Source: an uncultured Granulosicoccaceae bacterium (GTDB taxonomy: Bacteria; Pseudomonadota; Gammaproteobacteria; Granulosicoccales; Granulosicoccaceae). From it: 64,000 nucleotides of DNA. Location: assembly GCA_938006335.1 (NCBI GenBank), contig CALLMF010000002.1, positions 124,001 through 188,000 on the forward strand. The letters are read 5' to 3'. Both the position numbers and the translations under genes were made by a program. The notes beneath the pieces were generated by a model, which saw only the letters and a list, made by a program, of their open reading frames with translations, searched no databases and was not told the origin of the DNA. The first letter of the stretch is position 1, and every line of letters begins with the position of its first letter. Shown here in pieces: positions 17,368 through 26,025 of this stretch.

Positions 17368-19295
17368 TAGCGCTCTACTCCTTGCAAGCAGGCCATGCGC
17401 AGGGAGAACAGGGCTCCGCCGTCTTCACGATTTCGCACTCTCAATTGACCGCCCATTTCCTGCACGATGCCGTAACTGATGGCAAGACCAAGACCGACAC
17501 CTTGCCCCACAGGTTTGGTCGTGAAGAATGGATCGAACAGTTGTTCGAGGGCATCGTCGTCGAGTCCCGTGCCATTGTCGGCAACGCGCAATACCGCTTC
17601 GGGTGGGGATGTCTCCTTGTCGATGTGGAGCGTAACGTCGACACTACGTTTGCCATCGTTCTGTGCCGTTGCGTCGATGGCGTTGGCTACAAGGTTTCGA
17701 ATGACCTGCTCGATTCGAACGGAACTACCGGAGACGATGACCTGCTGCTGCGGCACGGTGTAACTGATCTCGACCGTCTCGTCCTCGGGCACGATCTGAC
17801 CGAGCGCCTCTTGCAGACAACGAGCAAGATCTATTGGCTGACTGGCATCGTCGGACTTTCTGGCAAATACCTTCAGCTCGCCCGTCATGGTCGCAAGCTG
17901 CTCGGTGAGTTCCTCGATCCGCGTGAGGTTGCCTACCGCTTCGTCGCGGCGGTCACGCTCGAGCAACAAGCGTGCACTCGCGCTGAAGGTACGAATAGCG
18001 GACAAGGGCTGGTTGACTTCATGGGCGACGGCGGCGGACATTTGCCCAAGGGCCGCCAACTTCGAGGCCTGGATCAACTCGGATTGCGCTGCAGTCAGCT
18101 CTTCTTCTGCCTTGCGTCTTTCAGCAACTTCAGCTTCAAGCTTCGCGTTCAGGGTGCGCATGCGCGCAGTCTCTTGGGCTTCCATGACCAGTTGCCGACG
18201 CCGGCTACGTTCCCGGCGATACAGCAGCGCGACCGTGGAAAGGCCTGCCATCAGCAACCACGCAAGCGCTGCCTGTACGCCCACGATCCGCACAGGTTCT
18301 TGTGAGGTCAGTTGAACCAGATGCCAGTGCTGATCCGGCAGAGGAGCGACGGTGACCAGGTAATGGTGCTCATCAAGGGCGATGCGGCGTGTAGCGATTA
18401 TGGAAGAATCCGACGTTGCCGAGGTTGTGGTGTCGAGAACCCGAACATTCAACGGAGGTAGCGTGGCATTGGCGTACTTCCGTTGTTCCTTGAAGGCGGC
18501 GATTCTTGCTGCATCGATGGGGCGGGTGGAGTGAAAGCGCCAGGCGGGCGGGTTGGTGGCGATCGTGATGCCGTGTTCATCGACCAGCAGCAGATTGTCA
18601 CCTGACTGCGCCCATTCGTCCTGCAGTGATTCCAGTTCGACCTTCACCACTGCGATGCCAAGCGTACGTGTACCCGCCTTCACGGGTTTTGCAAAGTAGT
18701 AGCCTGCGACGCCCGTAGTCGCACCCACGGCGTAGTATCGCGCCTCCATGCCTTGGATGGCTTCCTGGAAGTACGGTCGGTAGGTGTACTCGTTGCCGAC
18801 AAGGCTATCGGCTGCAGCATGGTTGCTTGATGAGCGGGTAACGCCATCGCTGTCGATCACGTACAACAGACTTGCTCCGCTCGCGTCAGCCAGATCGGCG
18901 AGGTAGGCATGGACATCCGGTGCGACGCTACGTGCCGCAGAGAACCTGTTTTCGTCGAGCAACACACCCACATCCGGGTGTCCAGCAATGGCTGTGGTGA
19001 GGTGGCGCAAACGGTCCACCCGTGCGGCGAGGGCATCGCGACGATCAATCGTTCTTGACTGCGCATCGGCGCGCAAACGTTGCTCCGCGATGTGCATCGC
19101 CAGCGTCGTGATCGCCGCGGTCAACGCGAGCACAACCAGTAGTAGCGCGAGCAGCCGCTGATACGGTTTGCCCACTATTGTCTGTCGGTGTCGGGAGTCC
19201 GGAGTCAGCACCGCAGCCATGCCTTGGCCGGTCGGCACGCTTGACGGGTCAATGGGGCTTGAAGAGAGAATCGCGGTCTCGGAGAGGGGCGGCAT
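17367..19295 (-). CDS. dctB: DctB-type sensor histidine kinase
   Basis: 642 residues from the ATG at 19295 (a TTG lies one codon earlier). Two transmembrane helices (about 47-69 and 340-360) bracket a periplasmic tandem-PAS (dCache-like) sensor containing 'YTYRPYFQEAIQG' and 'GYYFAKPVKAG', typical of DctB sensors for C4-dicarboxylates and related acids. A coiled-coil linker leads to the HisKA box AAVAHEVNQPLSAIRTF, with His at about 425. The HATPase boxes follow: N box RNLVANAIDA, G1 DNGTG, G2 GQGVGLGLAIS. It is cotranscribed with the dctD-like regulator and divergent from the TAXI transporter, which suggests that it senses the transported solute. Confidence 0.93.
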   Translation of the reverse strand: MPPLSETAILSSSPIDPSSVPTGQGMAAVLTPDSRHRQTIVGKPYQRLLALLLVVLALTAAITTLAMHIAEQRLRADAQSRTIDRRDALAARVDRLRHLTTAIAGHPDVGVLLDENRFSAARSVAPDVHAYLADLADASGASLLYVIDSDGVTRSSSNHAAADSLVGNEYTYRPYFQEAIQGMEARYYAVGATTGVAGYYFAKPVKAGTRTLGIAVVKVELESLQDEWAQSGDNLLLVDEHGITIATNPPAWRFHSTRPIDAARIAAFKEQRKYANATLPPLNVRVLDTTTSATSDSSIIATRRIALDEHHYLVTVAPLPDQHWHLVQLTSQEPVRIVGVQAALAWLLMAGLSTVALLYRRERSRRRQLVMEAQETARMRTLNAKLEAEVAERRKAEEELTAAQSELIQASKLAALGQMSAAVAHEVNQPLSAIRTFSASARLLLERDRRDEAVGNLTRIEELTEQLATMTGELKVFARKSDDASQPIDLARCLQEALGQIVPEDETVEISYTVPQQQVIVSGSSVRIEQVIRNLVANAIDATAQNDGKRSVDVTLHIDKETSPPEAVLRVADNGTGLDDDALEQLFDPFFTTKPVGQGVGLGLAISYGIVQEMGGQLRVRNREDGGALFSLRMACLQGVER

Positions 19296-19485
19296 CAAAA
19301 GACTACCGGGATGCTGCTCCTCGGGCTACGTCTTGGCCCGACTCGGCGTCATTTTGTCGATCAGCGCGTGATTGGAGTGGAATTCGGGGGTGTACGGCAG
19401 GATTTCGCCAACATCACGATCGGCCCTGGCGGATATTCGCCGCCCACGGGGCCCGACGCGTTGGTGAACTCCGCTACGATGCTTG

Positions 19486-19510
19486 CACTGGTGACAGTCG
19501 GTCACCTGTG
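19486..19510. promoter_or_regulatory. Imperfect 25-bp palindrome in the dctB/TAXI divergent region
   Basis: A core GGTGAC-N5-GTCACC is extended by CAC/GTG on the outside, with one mismatched base on each side. It lies 70 bp before the TAXI binding-protein start. This is a plausible operator for the adjacent response regulator. Confidence 0.45.
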
Positions 19511-19579
19511 TTTCGCACTTACGTCAAGGGCACTGATCGTTGCCAGTGTCGGACGACATCAACGGAGGAGAGTATCGCG

Positions 19580-20560
19580 ATGAAAATCGTACAATTCGTA
19601 ACCGCCACCGCCGTGGCGTTGGCGTGCGGCGCCGCCGCTGCCCAGGATCGCACCGGCTGGCCCGAGAGCTTCACGGTCGGTACCGCGTCACAGGGCGGCA
19701 CCTACTTTGCCTATGGCTCCGGTTGGGCCAACCTCGTCGCCGAGGAGCTGGGTCTTTCCGGCGGTGGTGAAGTCACCGGTGGGCCGATGCAGAACATGGC
19801 ATTGGTGCACACGGGCGATGCCGCCTTCGGCATGACCACCATGGGCCCTGCTGCCGAGTCACTCGGCGGTAACAACCCGATCGCACCGGGTCTGGCAATG
19901 GACAACGCCTGCGCGATGTTTCCGATGTACCAGACGCCGTTCTCGGTCACTGCCTTGTCTTCCTCGGGTATCACCACGATTGCCGACATTCCTGACGGTG
20001 CCAAGATCGGCTTCGGTCCTGCCGGCTCCACGTCTGACACCTACTTCCCACGCATGATGGAAACGCTCGGTGTCAACTTCGAACGCCGCAACGGCGGATG
20101 GACCGACCTCGGTGGTCAGCTGCAGGACGGTCTGCTTGACGTCATCGCCTTCGCTGCTGGCGTTCCGGTACCCGCGGTAAGCCAGCTCGAAGTACAGACC
20201 GACGTGAACATCATCGAGTTCACCGAAGAAGAGCAGGCGGCGGTCATGGATGCCTTTCCGGTATCGCAGTTCAACATCGCATCGGACACCTACACCACCC
20301 TTGAAGCGGACGCGCGTTCGGTGTCAATGTGGAACTTCTCGATCGCCAACTGCGATCTGCCGGCAAGCTTTGTCGAGGCTGTGGTAGACATCGTGATGTC
20401 TGACAACGAGCGCATGATGACGATCCACAAGGCGGCGCGTTCCACGGTTCCAGAAAATTGGGACAAGAACACCGTACTGATGTGGCACCCCGGTGCGGCC
20501 AAATGGTTCCGCGACAACGCCGGTGCCGAGATCCCCGACGACATGGTCTTCGGCGGCTGA
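19580..20560 (+). CDS. TAXI-family TRAP transporter solute-binding protein
   Basis: 326 residues from the ATG at 19580, with strong SD GGAGGAG 9 nt upstream; the longer in-frame reading lacks support. Signal peptide MKIVQFVTATAVALACGAAAAQ. TAXI hallmarks include FTVGTASQGGTYFAYGSGWANLVAEE near the mature N-terminus and the ligand loop VGFGPAGSTSD-like IGFGPAGSTSDTYFPRM. It captures an organic acid or amino-acid-like ligand in the periplasm for the fused permease downstream. Substrate is unknown. A large intercistronic stem-loop follows the gene. Confidence 0.94.
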   Translation: MKIVQFVTATAVALACGAAAAQDRTGWPESFTVGTASQGGTYFAYGSGWANLVAEELGLSGGGEVTGGPMQNMALVHTGDAAFGMTTMGPAAESLGGNNPIAPGLAMDNACAMFPMYQTPFSVTALSSSGITTIADIPDGAKIGFGPAGSTSDTYFPRMMETLGVNFERRNGGWTDLGGQLQDGLLDVIAFAAGVPVPAVSQLEVQTDVNIIEFTEEEQAAVMDAFPVSQFNIASDTYTTLEADARSVSMWNFSIANCDLPASFVEAVVDIVMSDNERMMTIHKAARSTVPENWDKNTVLMWHPGAAKWFRDNAGAEIPDDMVFGG

Positions 20561-20582
20561 CCACGGTAGCCAGTGAAGTAGC

Positions 20583-20620
20583 CCGACCGCATCGACGCTG
20601 CGCGGCGTCGGTGCGGTCGG
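20583..20620 (+). other. Large intercistronic stem-loop between TAXI binding protein and permease
   Basis: A near-perfect 16-bp GC-rich stem (CCGACCGCA...TGCGGTCGG outside, CGACGC/GCGTCG inside, with one U-G pair) has a 6-nt loop. There is no T-run. It probably stabilises the upstream mRNA or partly blocks read-through, so that the binding protein exceeds the permease. Confidence 0.65.
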
Positions 20621-20655
20621 TGAGTTGTTCGAGACTGTGAGCACCTCCAGTCTGT

Positions 20656-20677
20656 CCGTGCCGTGCCGTGCCGTGCC
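20656..20677 (+). repeat. Short tandem repeat (CCGTG)x4
   Basis: Four perfect copies of a 5-bp unit plus CC lie in the leader of the permease gene, about 70 nt before its ATG. Slippage here could alter leader length but not a reading frame. Confidence 0.7.
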
Positions 20678-20746
20678 AGCGCAGTGGCTGGCATTTCCCC
20701 ACCGTCACCCTGGAACGCGCGACCACCAGCGCAGAGACTTTCCAAC

Positions 20747-22987
20747 ATGAGCGAATCGTCAGCGCAGGTCAGTGATCAGCCAGTCATCGCAGAGGGCGTG
20801 GACGACGAGCCGGTAGAGGCCAATCGCCGACTGCTTGCGCATTGGCGCTTCGTGCTCATCGCAACGCTCGCGGGTTCATATGCAGCGTTTCACATGGCAG
20901 CCTTGAACGGTCTGTCGCTGTCGGGCATGACGGGTATCGAGCTTTCCTTCCTGCCGAGATTCCCTCTCGAGACCTGGAATTTCCGCATCGTGCACGTCGC
21001 CGGTGCGCTGTTTCTCGGTTTTCTGATGTTCAGTGCGCGGTTGCGCTTCAGCGATCAGCTGCCGTCCGGATGGACGCGCTTGGACTATGTCGCCATGTTG
21101 CTGCTGGCGCTCGCCGTGGTGGCATGCGGCGCCGCCATCAGCTTCGCGCTGCGTATCCAGGCCGGTGCAATGTGGAACGGCATGAGTGCCGAGTATCGGA
21201 CGCCGGAGATCTACTGGTTTGGTGTGCCGCTGTTGATAGCGACCTTCGGCGGCATCGTCCTGTCGTGGGTGGTCAAGAGTTCACGAGCGCGGTTTTCGCT
21301 GCCCGATCTCGTATTGGGAGTGTGTGCGATTGCTGTTGCGATTTACCTCGTCACGATCTACGGCACCTTGATGCGCAACTCCACCGGTACCCCGTTCGCG
21401 CCGATCGGTATTTCGCTTGCAGCGGTTGCAGGCGTCGCGCTCATCATGGAGTTGACGAGGCGCGTTGCCGGGCTTGCATTGATCATCATCGCCGGTGTGT
21501 TTCTGGTCTATGTGTTTGTCGGACACCTGATGCCAGGTTTTCTCAATTCTCCAAAGATCAACTGGGCGCGCTTCTTTTCACAGGTGTACACCGATGCGGG
21601 GATTCTCGGGCCTACGACGGCCGTGTCATCGACGTACATCATCCTGTTCATCATCTTCGCAGCCTTTCTGCAGGCCTCCAAGGTCGGCGACTACTTCGTG
21701 AACTTCGCATTTGCGGCCGCCGGTCGCACGCGCGGTGGACCTGCCAAGGTTGCGATCTTTGCTTCTGGCCTGATGGGCATGATCAACGGAACCTCAGCAG
21801 GCAACGTGGTTGCTACCGGATCTCTCACCATCCCCCTGATGAAGAAGGTCGGTTACCACCGCAGAACCGCGGGTGCGGTCGAGGCTGCGGCTTCCACTGG
21901 CGGTCAGATCATGCCGCCGATCATGGGAGCGGGGGCGTTCATCATGGCGGAGATCACGGGCATCGCCTACACCGACATCGCCATTGCCGCGATCATTCCG
22001 GCGGTGCTGTATTTCGTGTCCGTGTTCTTCATGGTGGACTTCGAGGCGGCCAAACTCGGTATGCGTGGCATGGCCGAGGACGAGCTTCCGAAGCTCGGTC
22101 GACTGATCAGACAGGTGTACCTGTTCATCCCGATCATCATCCTGATCTACGCCTTGTTTGCCGGCTACTCCGTGATTCGCGCGGGAACGCTCGCTACCTT
22201 GGCGGCGGCCGTGGTGTCGTGGCTGACGCCGCACCGCATGGGGCCAAGGCGCATCGGCAAGGCCTTCGAGCTGGCGGGCGTGATGTCCATACAGATCATT
22301 GCCGTATGTGCGTGCGCAGGCATCATCGTTGGCGTGATTTCGCTCACCGGTGTCGGTGCTCGGTTCTCGGCGGTTCTGCTCGGCATCGCAGACACCTCGC
22401 AGCTGCTCGCGCTGTTCTTCGCGATGTGTATCGCGATCCTGTTGGGTATGGGAATGCCGACCACCGCAGCCTATGCAGTGGCTGCGTCGGTGGTCGCACC
22501 GGGTCTGGTCAAGCTGGGCATCCCGTTGCTGACCGCACACTTCTTCGTGTTCTATTTCGCGGTGTTGTCCGCCATCACGCCGCCGGTCGCGCTTGCAAGC
22601 TATGCCGCGGCGGGCATATCGGGTGCGAATCCCATGAGAACGTCGATGGCGTCGTTCAAGATTGGTGTCGCCGCCTTCATCGTGCCGTACATGTTCTTCT
22701 ACAACGGCGCCTTGCTGATGCAAGCGCCGTGGTACTCGGTGCTGCAGGCGGCCATCACCGCGATCATCGGCGTCTTCCTGTTGGCGTCAGGCGTGCAGGG
22801 CTGGTTTGTCGGCGGGCGTGCGGCGTGGATCATTCGCCTCATGCTGATCGCTGCCGCCATGTTCATGATCGAAGGCGGTCTGGTTTCCGATGCGCTTGGC
22901 CTGGCGTTTGGTGGCGGTGCGTTTTTTGTGCAGAAAATCTTTCGTCCGGACCCGGACGCAGCGATAGCGGTGCGTGGAGCCGACTGA
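20747..22987 (+). CDS. Fused TRAP transporter permease (TAXI type, DctQ-DctM)
   Basis: 746 residues from the ATG at 20747 (MSESSAQVSDQ). An N-terminal four-helix DctQ-like part, about residues 25-200, is fused to a DctM-like 12-helix part. DctM hallmarks include GMINGTSAGNVVATGSLTIPLMKK, EAAASTGGQIMPPIMGAGAFIMAE, LLGMGMPTTAAYAVAA and FFVFYFAVLSAITPPVALASYAAAG. It is a sodium-driven secondary transporter working with the TAXI binding protein. Fused permeases are the rule in TAXI systems. It is convergent with the HAMP protein, 8 nt between stops. Confidence 0.95.
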   Translation: MSESSAQVSDQPVIAEGVDDEPVEANRRLLAHWRFVLIATLAGSYAAFHMAALNGLSLSGMTGIELSFLPRFPLETWNFRIVHVAGALFLGFLMFSARLRFSDQLPSGWTRLDYVAMLLLALAVVACGAAISFALRIQAGAMWNGMSAEYRTPEIYWFGVPLLIATFGGIVLSWVVKSSRARFSLPDLVLGVCAIAVAIYLVTIYGTLMRNSTGTPFAPIGISLAAVAGVALIMELTRRVAGLALIIIAGVFLVYVFVGHLMPGFLNSPKINWARFFSQVYTDAGILGPTTAVSSTYIILFIIFAAFLQASKVGDYFVNFAFAAAGRTRGGPAKVAIFASGLMGMINGTSAGNVVATGSLTIPLMKKVGYHRRTAGAVEAAASTGGQIMPPIMGAGAFIMAEITGIAYTDIAIAAIIPAVLYFVSVFFMVDFEAAKLGMRGMAEDELPKLGRLIRQVYLFIPIIILIYALFAGYSVIRAGTLATLAAAVVSWLTPHRMGPRRIGKAFELAGVMSIQIIAVCACAGIIVGVISLTGVGARFSAVLLGIADTSQLLALFFAMCIAILLGMGMPTTAAYAVAASVVAPGLVKLGIPLLTAHFFVFYFAVLSAITPPVALASYAAAGISGANPMRTSMASFKIGVAAFIVPYMFFYNGALLMQAPWYSVLQAAITAIIGVFLLASGVQGWFVGGRAAWIIRLMLIAAAMFMIEGGLVSDALGLAFGGGAFFVQKIFRPDPDAAIAVRGAD

Positions 22988-22995
22988 ACCTTGGC

Positions 22996-23511
22996 TCAAG
23001 CGTTCCTGGACTCTTCCTTCATCTGCAGATGCAGTGCAAGATCATTGAGACGTGCCGCGTATTCGTTGTGCATGTCCAGGTCACCCTTGCGTAGATTCAC
23101 ACGGCTGCTGTAGTCCCCTTTTGCCAAGGCCTCAACGTGTCGTGTGAACGGACGAAATGGCCCCATCAGGCGATGGGTGTAGGCCACGCAGACGGACGCC
23201 AGCAGCAGGATGTAGAGCACGAACAGGGCACCGCAGTAGCGGAACACGTGCACCAGCTGGATCTCGATCATTTCACCGTAGTAGCCCGTGTCCTCTGACG
23301 CGCTGGTCACTACCGAGATGAGATCGCTGAACGCGAAGTACAGAAATGTGCCCAGCAGTACCGCAACCACCGCGGTCGAGCCCAGCATGTACATCAGCAG
23401 CTTGAACTGCATGAAGGGTTGCCAGACAGCATTGAGCAGCCGGCGCTTCTGGGCTGGCGCTTGCTCTGCCATGTCGGCATCCATCGCCGGCAACGTTTCT
23501 GCTTGACTCAT
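22996..23511 (-). CDS. Two-helix membrane protein with HAMP-like domain and no output domain
   Basis: 171 residues from the ATG at 23511, with SD GGTGGA 6 nt upstream; a TTG further out is less likely. A short cytoplasmic N-terminus is followed by TM1 (YMLGSTAVVAVLLGTFLYFAF), a periplasmic loop of about 30 residues, and TM2 (ALFVLYILLLASVCVAYTHRL). A HAMP-like helix pair follows (GPFRPFTRHVEALAKGDYSSRVNLRKGDLD...EYAARLNDLALHL). There is no kinase, cyclase or methyl-accepting region. Such HAMP-only proteins are poorly characterised. It may act as a membrane signalling adaptor; a role with the neighbouring TRAP genes is speculative. Confidence 0.75.
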   Translation of the reverse strand: MSQAETLPAMDADMAEQAPAQKRRLLNAVWQPFMQFKLLMYMLGSTAVVAVLLGTFLYFAFSDLISVVTSASEDTGYYGEMIEIQLVHVFRYCGALFVLYILLLASVCVAYTHRLMGPFRPFTRHVEALAKGDYSSRVNLRKGDLDMHNEYAARLNDLALHLQMKEESRNA

Positions 23512-23680
23512 GTGTTCCACCGAAGGGGTTGTGCACAAGGTCTATCGGAACACCCGGGCCAACTCTTGAGCCGTTTACGCCCGTGGGCGGTCTGAGCAGC
23601 CTTCTTCGCACATGAACGTGCGCCAGTTCGCATCCGAGATGTGCCAGCATGCGCTTGTCGCATAACAAGCAATCTGCCCG

Positions 23681-24202
23681 ATGATGCATTCCCTGCCCAA
23701 CCAGCACCCCCACGTACCGGCGGGTTGTTTTCTCGCGCCGGGTTCACATGTGGTTGGAGATGTGTATCTGGGCGATCAGGTCAGTGTCTGGTTCGGTGCG
23801 GTGATCCGCGCCGACAACGCGCGTATCAACATTGGCGCTCGCAGCAACGTGCAGGACTGTGCCGTGCTGCATGTGGATCCCGGGGTGCCGTGCCACATCG
23901 GAGAGGATGTCACCATTGGACATCAGGCCATGCTGCACGGCTGTACGGTGGGGGACGGCAGCCTCATCGGTATCGGAGCAGTGGTGCTCAATCGCGCGCA
24001 AATCGGCCGCAACTGCCTGATCGGCGCCAAGGCCCTGGTCACCGAGAACACCGTCATCCCGGATGGCTCCCTGTTTCTGGGATCACCGGGAAAAGTCGTG
24101 CGCCCGCTGACGGACGAGCAGATTGCGGGCATGCGGGTCAATACCCAAAGCTACGTCGAAAAGATCGGGCTATACGCGGGCTTGACGAGCGCGCCGGTGT
24201 AA
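23681..24202 (+). CDS. Gamma-carbonic anhydrase-family protein (YrdA-like)
   Basis: 173 residues forming a left-handed beta-helix of hexapeptide repeats (VVGDVYLGDQVSVWFGAVIRAD). Metal-ligand histidines appear in VLHVDPG, IGHQAMLHGC and the conserved Asn-Gln-Asp environment NVQDCAVLHV. Homologues form trimers binding zinc at subunit interfaces; many lack strong anhydrase activity. Two in-frame ATGs (23681, 23684) are possible starts. It is divergent from the HAMP protein gene. Confidence 0.92.
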   Translation: MMHSLPNQHPHVPAGCFLAPGSHVVGDVYLGDQVSVWFGAVIRADNARINIGARSNVQDCAVLHVDPGVPCHIGEDVTIGHQAMLHGCTVGDGSLIGIGAVVLNRAQIGRNCLIGAKALVTENTVIPDGSLFLGSPGKVVRPLTDEQIAGMRVNTQSYVEKIGLYAGLTSAPV

Positions 24203-24231
24203 TTGTGCGCGAAGTGCGCGCCTCGGATGCG

Positions 24232-24480
24232 TCACGCCGTGGGACATCCCTGTACTGACTCGACCTTCTTCCAGTAAGGCGTGTTTGTCGACATGTCGCA
24301 TCGCAACAGGGTTGGCCGCCCGCCGATACTGAAGCAGTCCACCGTGCCAATGTCCCGGCGCTTACCGTCCGGGTCGCGGCACTGGCAGAGTACTTCCGCC
24401 GCCGTGGTGGTGTCAGCCATCACGTGTGCCGCACCGCAGATCCATAGGATCAGTGCGCTCGTTGCCCGAGTGTTCGACAT
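24232..24480 (-). CDS. Small secreted cysteine-rich protein, unknown
   Basis: 82 residues with a signal peptide (SALILWICGAAHVMA) and a mature part of about 60 residues. The mature part contains five cysteines (CQC, DC, RC, GC), basic residues and a Thr/Tyr/Trp-containing tail. No family recognised. It lies 54 nt downstream of the sbmA-like gene on the same strand and could be cotranscribed with it. The cysteine pattern suggests a disulfide-stabilised periplasmic or secreted peptide. The coding status is supported by the clean signal peptide and placement but not by recognised homology. Confidence 0.6.
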   Translation of the reverse strand: MSNTRATSALILWICGAAHVMADTTTAAEVLCQCRDPDGKRRDIGTVDCFSIGGRPTLLRCDMSTNTPYWKKVESVQGCPTA

Positions 24481-24534
24481 GGGTGATTACCTGCTCGTAT
24501 CGCGGGATCACCCCCAACCTATCACGACACGGCG

Positions 24535-25770
24535 CTACATCTGTAGCGTCGGCTCGGCCGGGTCCATTGTGGTGTCGTTATCAAGGCGCGATTCGAATGC
24601 GCGAAGGCGTTTATGTATCGACATCAGCTCCACGATGGTGGTCCAGGAGTTGACCAGGAACTGAAACGAGTTTTCGACTCGACTGAAGGCCTGATTGATC
24701 TGTTGGAAAACACCGAAGGTGATCGCGCCAGCCACGATGGTGGGCGCAAGAGCAATCAAGGGAATGAAGTTTGCGCCTTGCAGGTAGGCGTATCGAAATA
24801 CGTTGAAGTAGAGGTAGTTGAAGTACAGCCGGAAGTAGTTCCTGCGAACGTTCGTATAGAGTTCGCTCACGGCGATCGGCTCACAGCGCTCCTCGTTGTC
24901 TTCGCCGTAGACAAGCTCCTTGCGGTAGGCAGCTTCGACTTTCTGGTTGTTGAATTCCAGTCCGGGCAACTTGTAGCCAACGGCGGCGAGCAGAACCGTG
25001 CCGAATATGGACGAGATCAACGCAACAAAAACCAGCGATCCGTTGACTGATCCCAGGAACGGGAGCTCGGTGACTTGCGCTGACAATTGCCACAACAATG
25101 GCAGAAAGGCAATCAAAGTCATGATGGCGCTGATGAAGTTGGAGCCGAGTCCTTCGACGATGCCCGCGAAGCGCATCGTGTCTTCCTGTACACGCTGTGC
25201 GGCGCCTTCCACGTCTCTCAGACGTGCCCAGTGGCTCATGTAGTAGTCGTTCATCGCTGTTCTCCAGCGAAAGACGTAGTGTTGAGTGAAGTACGCGACC
25301 AGAACCAACACGGTGATGTTCGGAATCAACACATAGAAGGCGGTGATCAGTTTGCCGAAGAATTCAGCCAGGGTGACACTGCCGGGCTCGGTCAGGGCAA
25401 GCTGGATCAGGTCGTAGAACTCGCCGTACCAGGTGTTCAGATACACACCAATCTGCACCTGAAAGTAGGTGACCAGAAGGATCAGAGCGCTACCACACAC
25501 AGCCCACCAGTACCAACGATTGCGATCAATGAAAAACCAGATCGCGCAGAACAGAGCCGTAGCACCGACCAGGTACTGATAGAGCCACACCTTGTCCGGG
25601 TTAAGGAAGCGAGGCCGAGCCCCTTCCTCGACCTCGATGGCCTCGCGCATCAGGCTCAGCTGCGGCGCCAGCCCATCGGCAAACCCGTACCACGCGAACA
25701 GGGCCACAAAAAACCAGCCGACAGCCGACCATAAAAACATCTTGGGGCGGGGAAAAAACGACGCGAACAT
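24535..25770 (-). CDS. sbmA: SbmA/BacA-family peptide transporter
   Basis: 411 residues from the ATG at 25770 (MFASFFPRPKMF), matching the MFKSFF-type start and the length (406) of E. coli SbmA. Seven or eight transmembrane helices are seen. Family segments include VQIGVYLNTWYGEFYDLIQLAL, 'RWRTAMNDYYMSHW', 'VEGAAQRVQEDTMRFAGIVEGLG', and the C-terminal 'FGVFQQINQAFSRVENSFQFLVNSWTTIVELMSIHKRL'. SbmA proteins are proton-driven importers of antimicrobial peptides such as microcins, bleomycin and proline-rich peptides. It precedes a small secreted Cys-rich protein gene. Confidence 0.95.
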   Translation of the reverse strand: MFASFFPRPKMFLWSAVGWFFVALFAWYGFADGLAPQLSLMREAIEVEEGARPRFLNPDKVWLYQYLVGATALFCAIWFFIDRNRWYWWAVCGSALILLVTYFQVQIGVYLNTWYGEFYDLIQLALTEPGSVTLAEFFGKLITAFYVLIPNITVLVLVAYFTQHYVFRWRTAMNDYYMSHWARLRDVEGAAQRVQEDTMRFAGIVEGLGSNFISAIMTLIAFLPLLWQLSAQVTELPFLGSVNGSLVFVALISSIFGTVLLAAVGYKLPGLEFNNQKVEAAYRKELVYGEDNEERCEPIAVSELYTNVRRNYFRLYFNYLYFNVFRYAYLQGANFIPLIALAPTIVAGAITFGVFQQINQAFSRVENSFQFLVNSWTTIVELMSIHKRLRAFESRLDNDTTMDPAEPTLQM

Positions 25771-25906
25771 GGTGGCGGGTTCCGTGGTGGTCGAACGGTA
25801 AACGCGGCGCCTTGCCTGCTGGGGCGCACCGTGATTCAAGTCTAGCTGGACAGGGCTGTTTCGCGACCTGGTCGGCTTTGACCGCGATGCTGGCTACAAG
25901 TGCCGG

Positions 25907-25928
25907 GTCTGGCTGGCGGTAGCCAGAC
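25907..25928 (+). other. Small hairpin in the leader of xsc
   Basis: A perfect 8-bp inverted repeat (GTCTGGCT/AGCCAGAC, 6-nt loop) lies about 100 nt before xsc, in the 255-nt region shared with the divergent sbmA gene. It could be an operator or a leader hairpin. No known riboswitch fold was recognised in this region. Confidence 0.3.
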
Positions 25929-26025
25929 GAGGGTGCTTCGTCTAAGTTACGCAGGCTGGGCGTCGTTTAGGCACGCCTGGAACTTCTTCTCGCCCCTGCG
26001 GGCCCCGTTTGCAGACCAGATATCC

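Noticed and set aside
21794-22723. A long minus-strand open frame opposite the TRAP permease
   Set aside because: Composition (Arg/His/Asp-rich) and lack of any motif fit a reverse-strand shadow of the membrane protein.
20842-23094. A 750-codon open frame on the plus strand overlapping the TRAP permease in another frame
   Set aside because: It lies wholly over the well-conserved permease, is rich in Arg/His/Cys with no domain, and its end crosses a convergent gene; it is a typical out-of-frame shadow in GC-rich DNA.
25771-26025. Possible riboswitch before xsc
   Set aside because: A small hairpin is present but no known riboswitch core could be recognised by eye.
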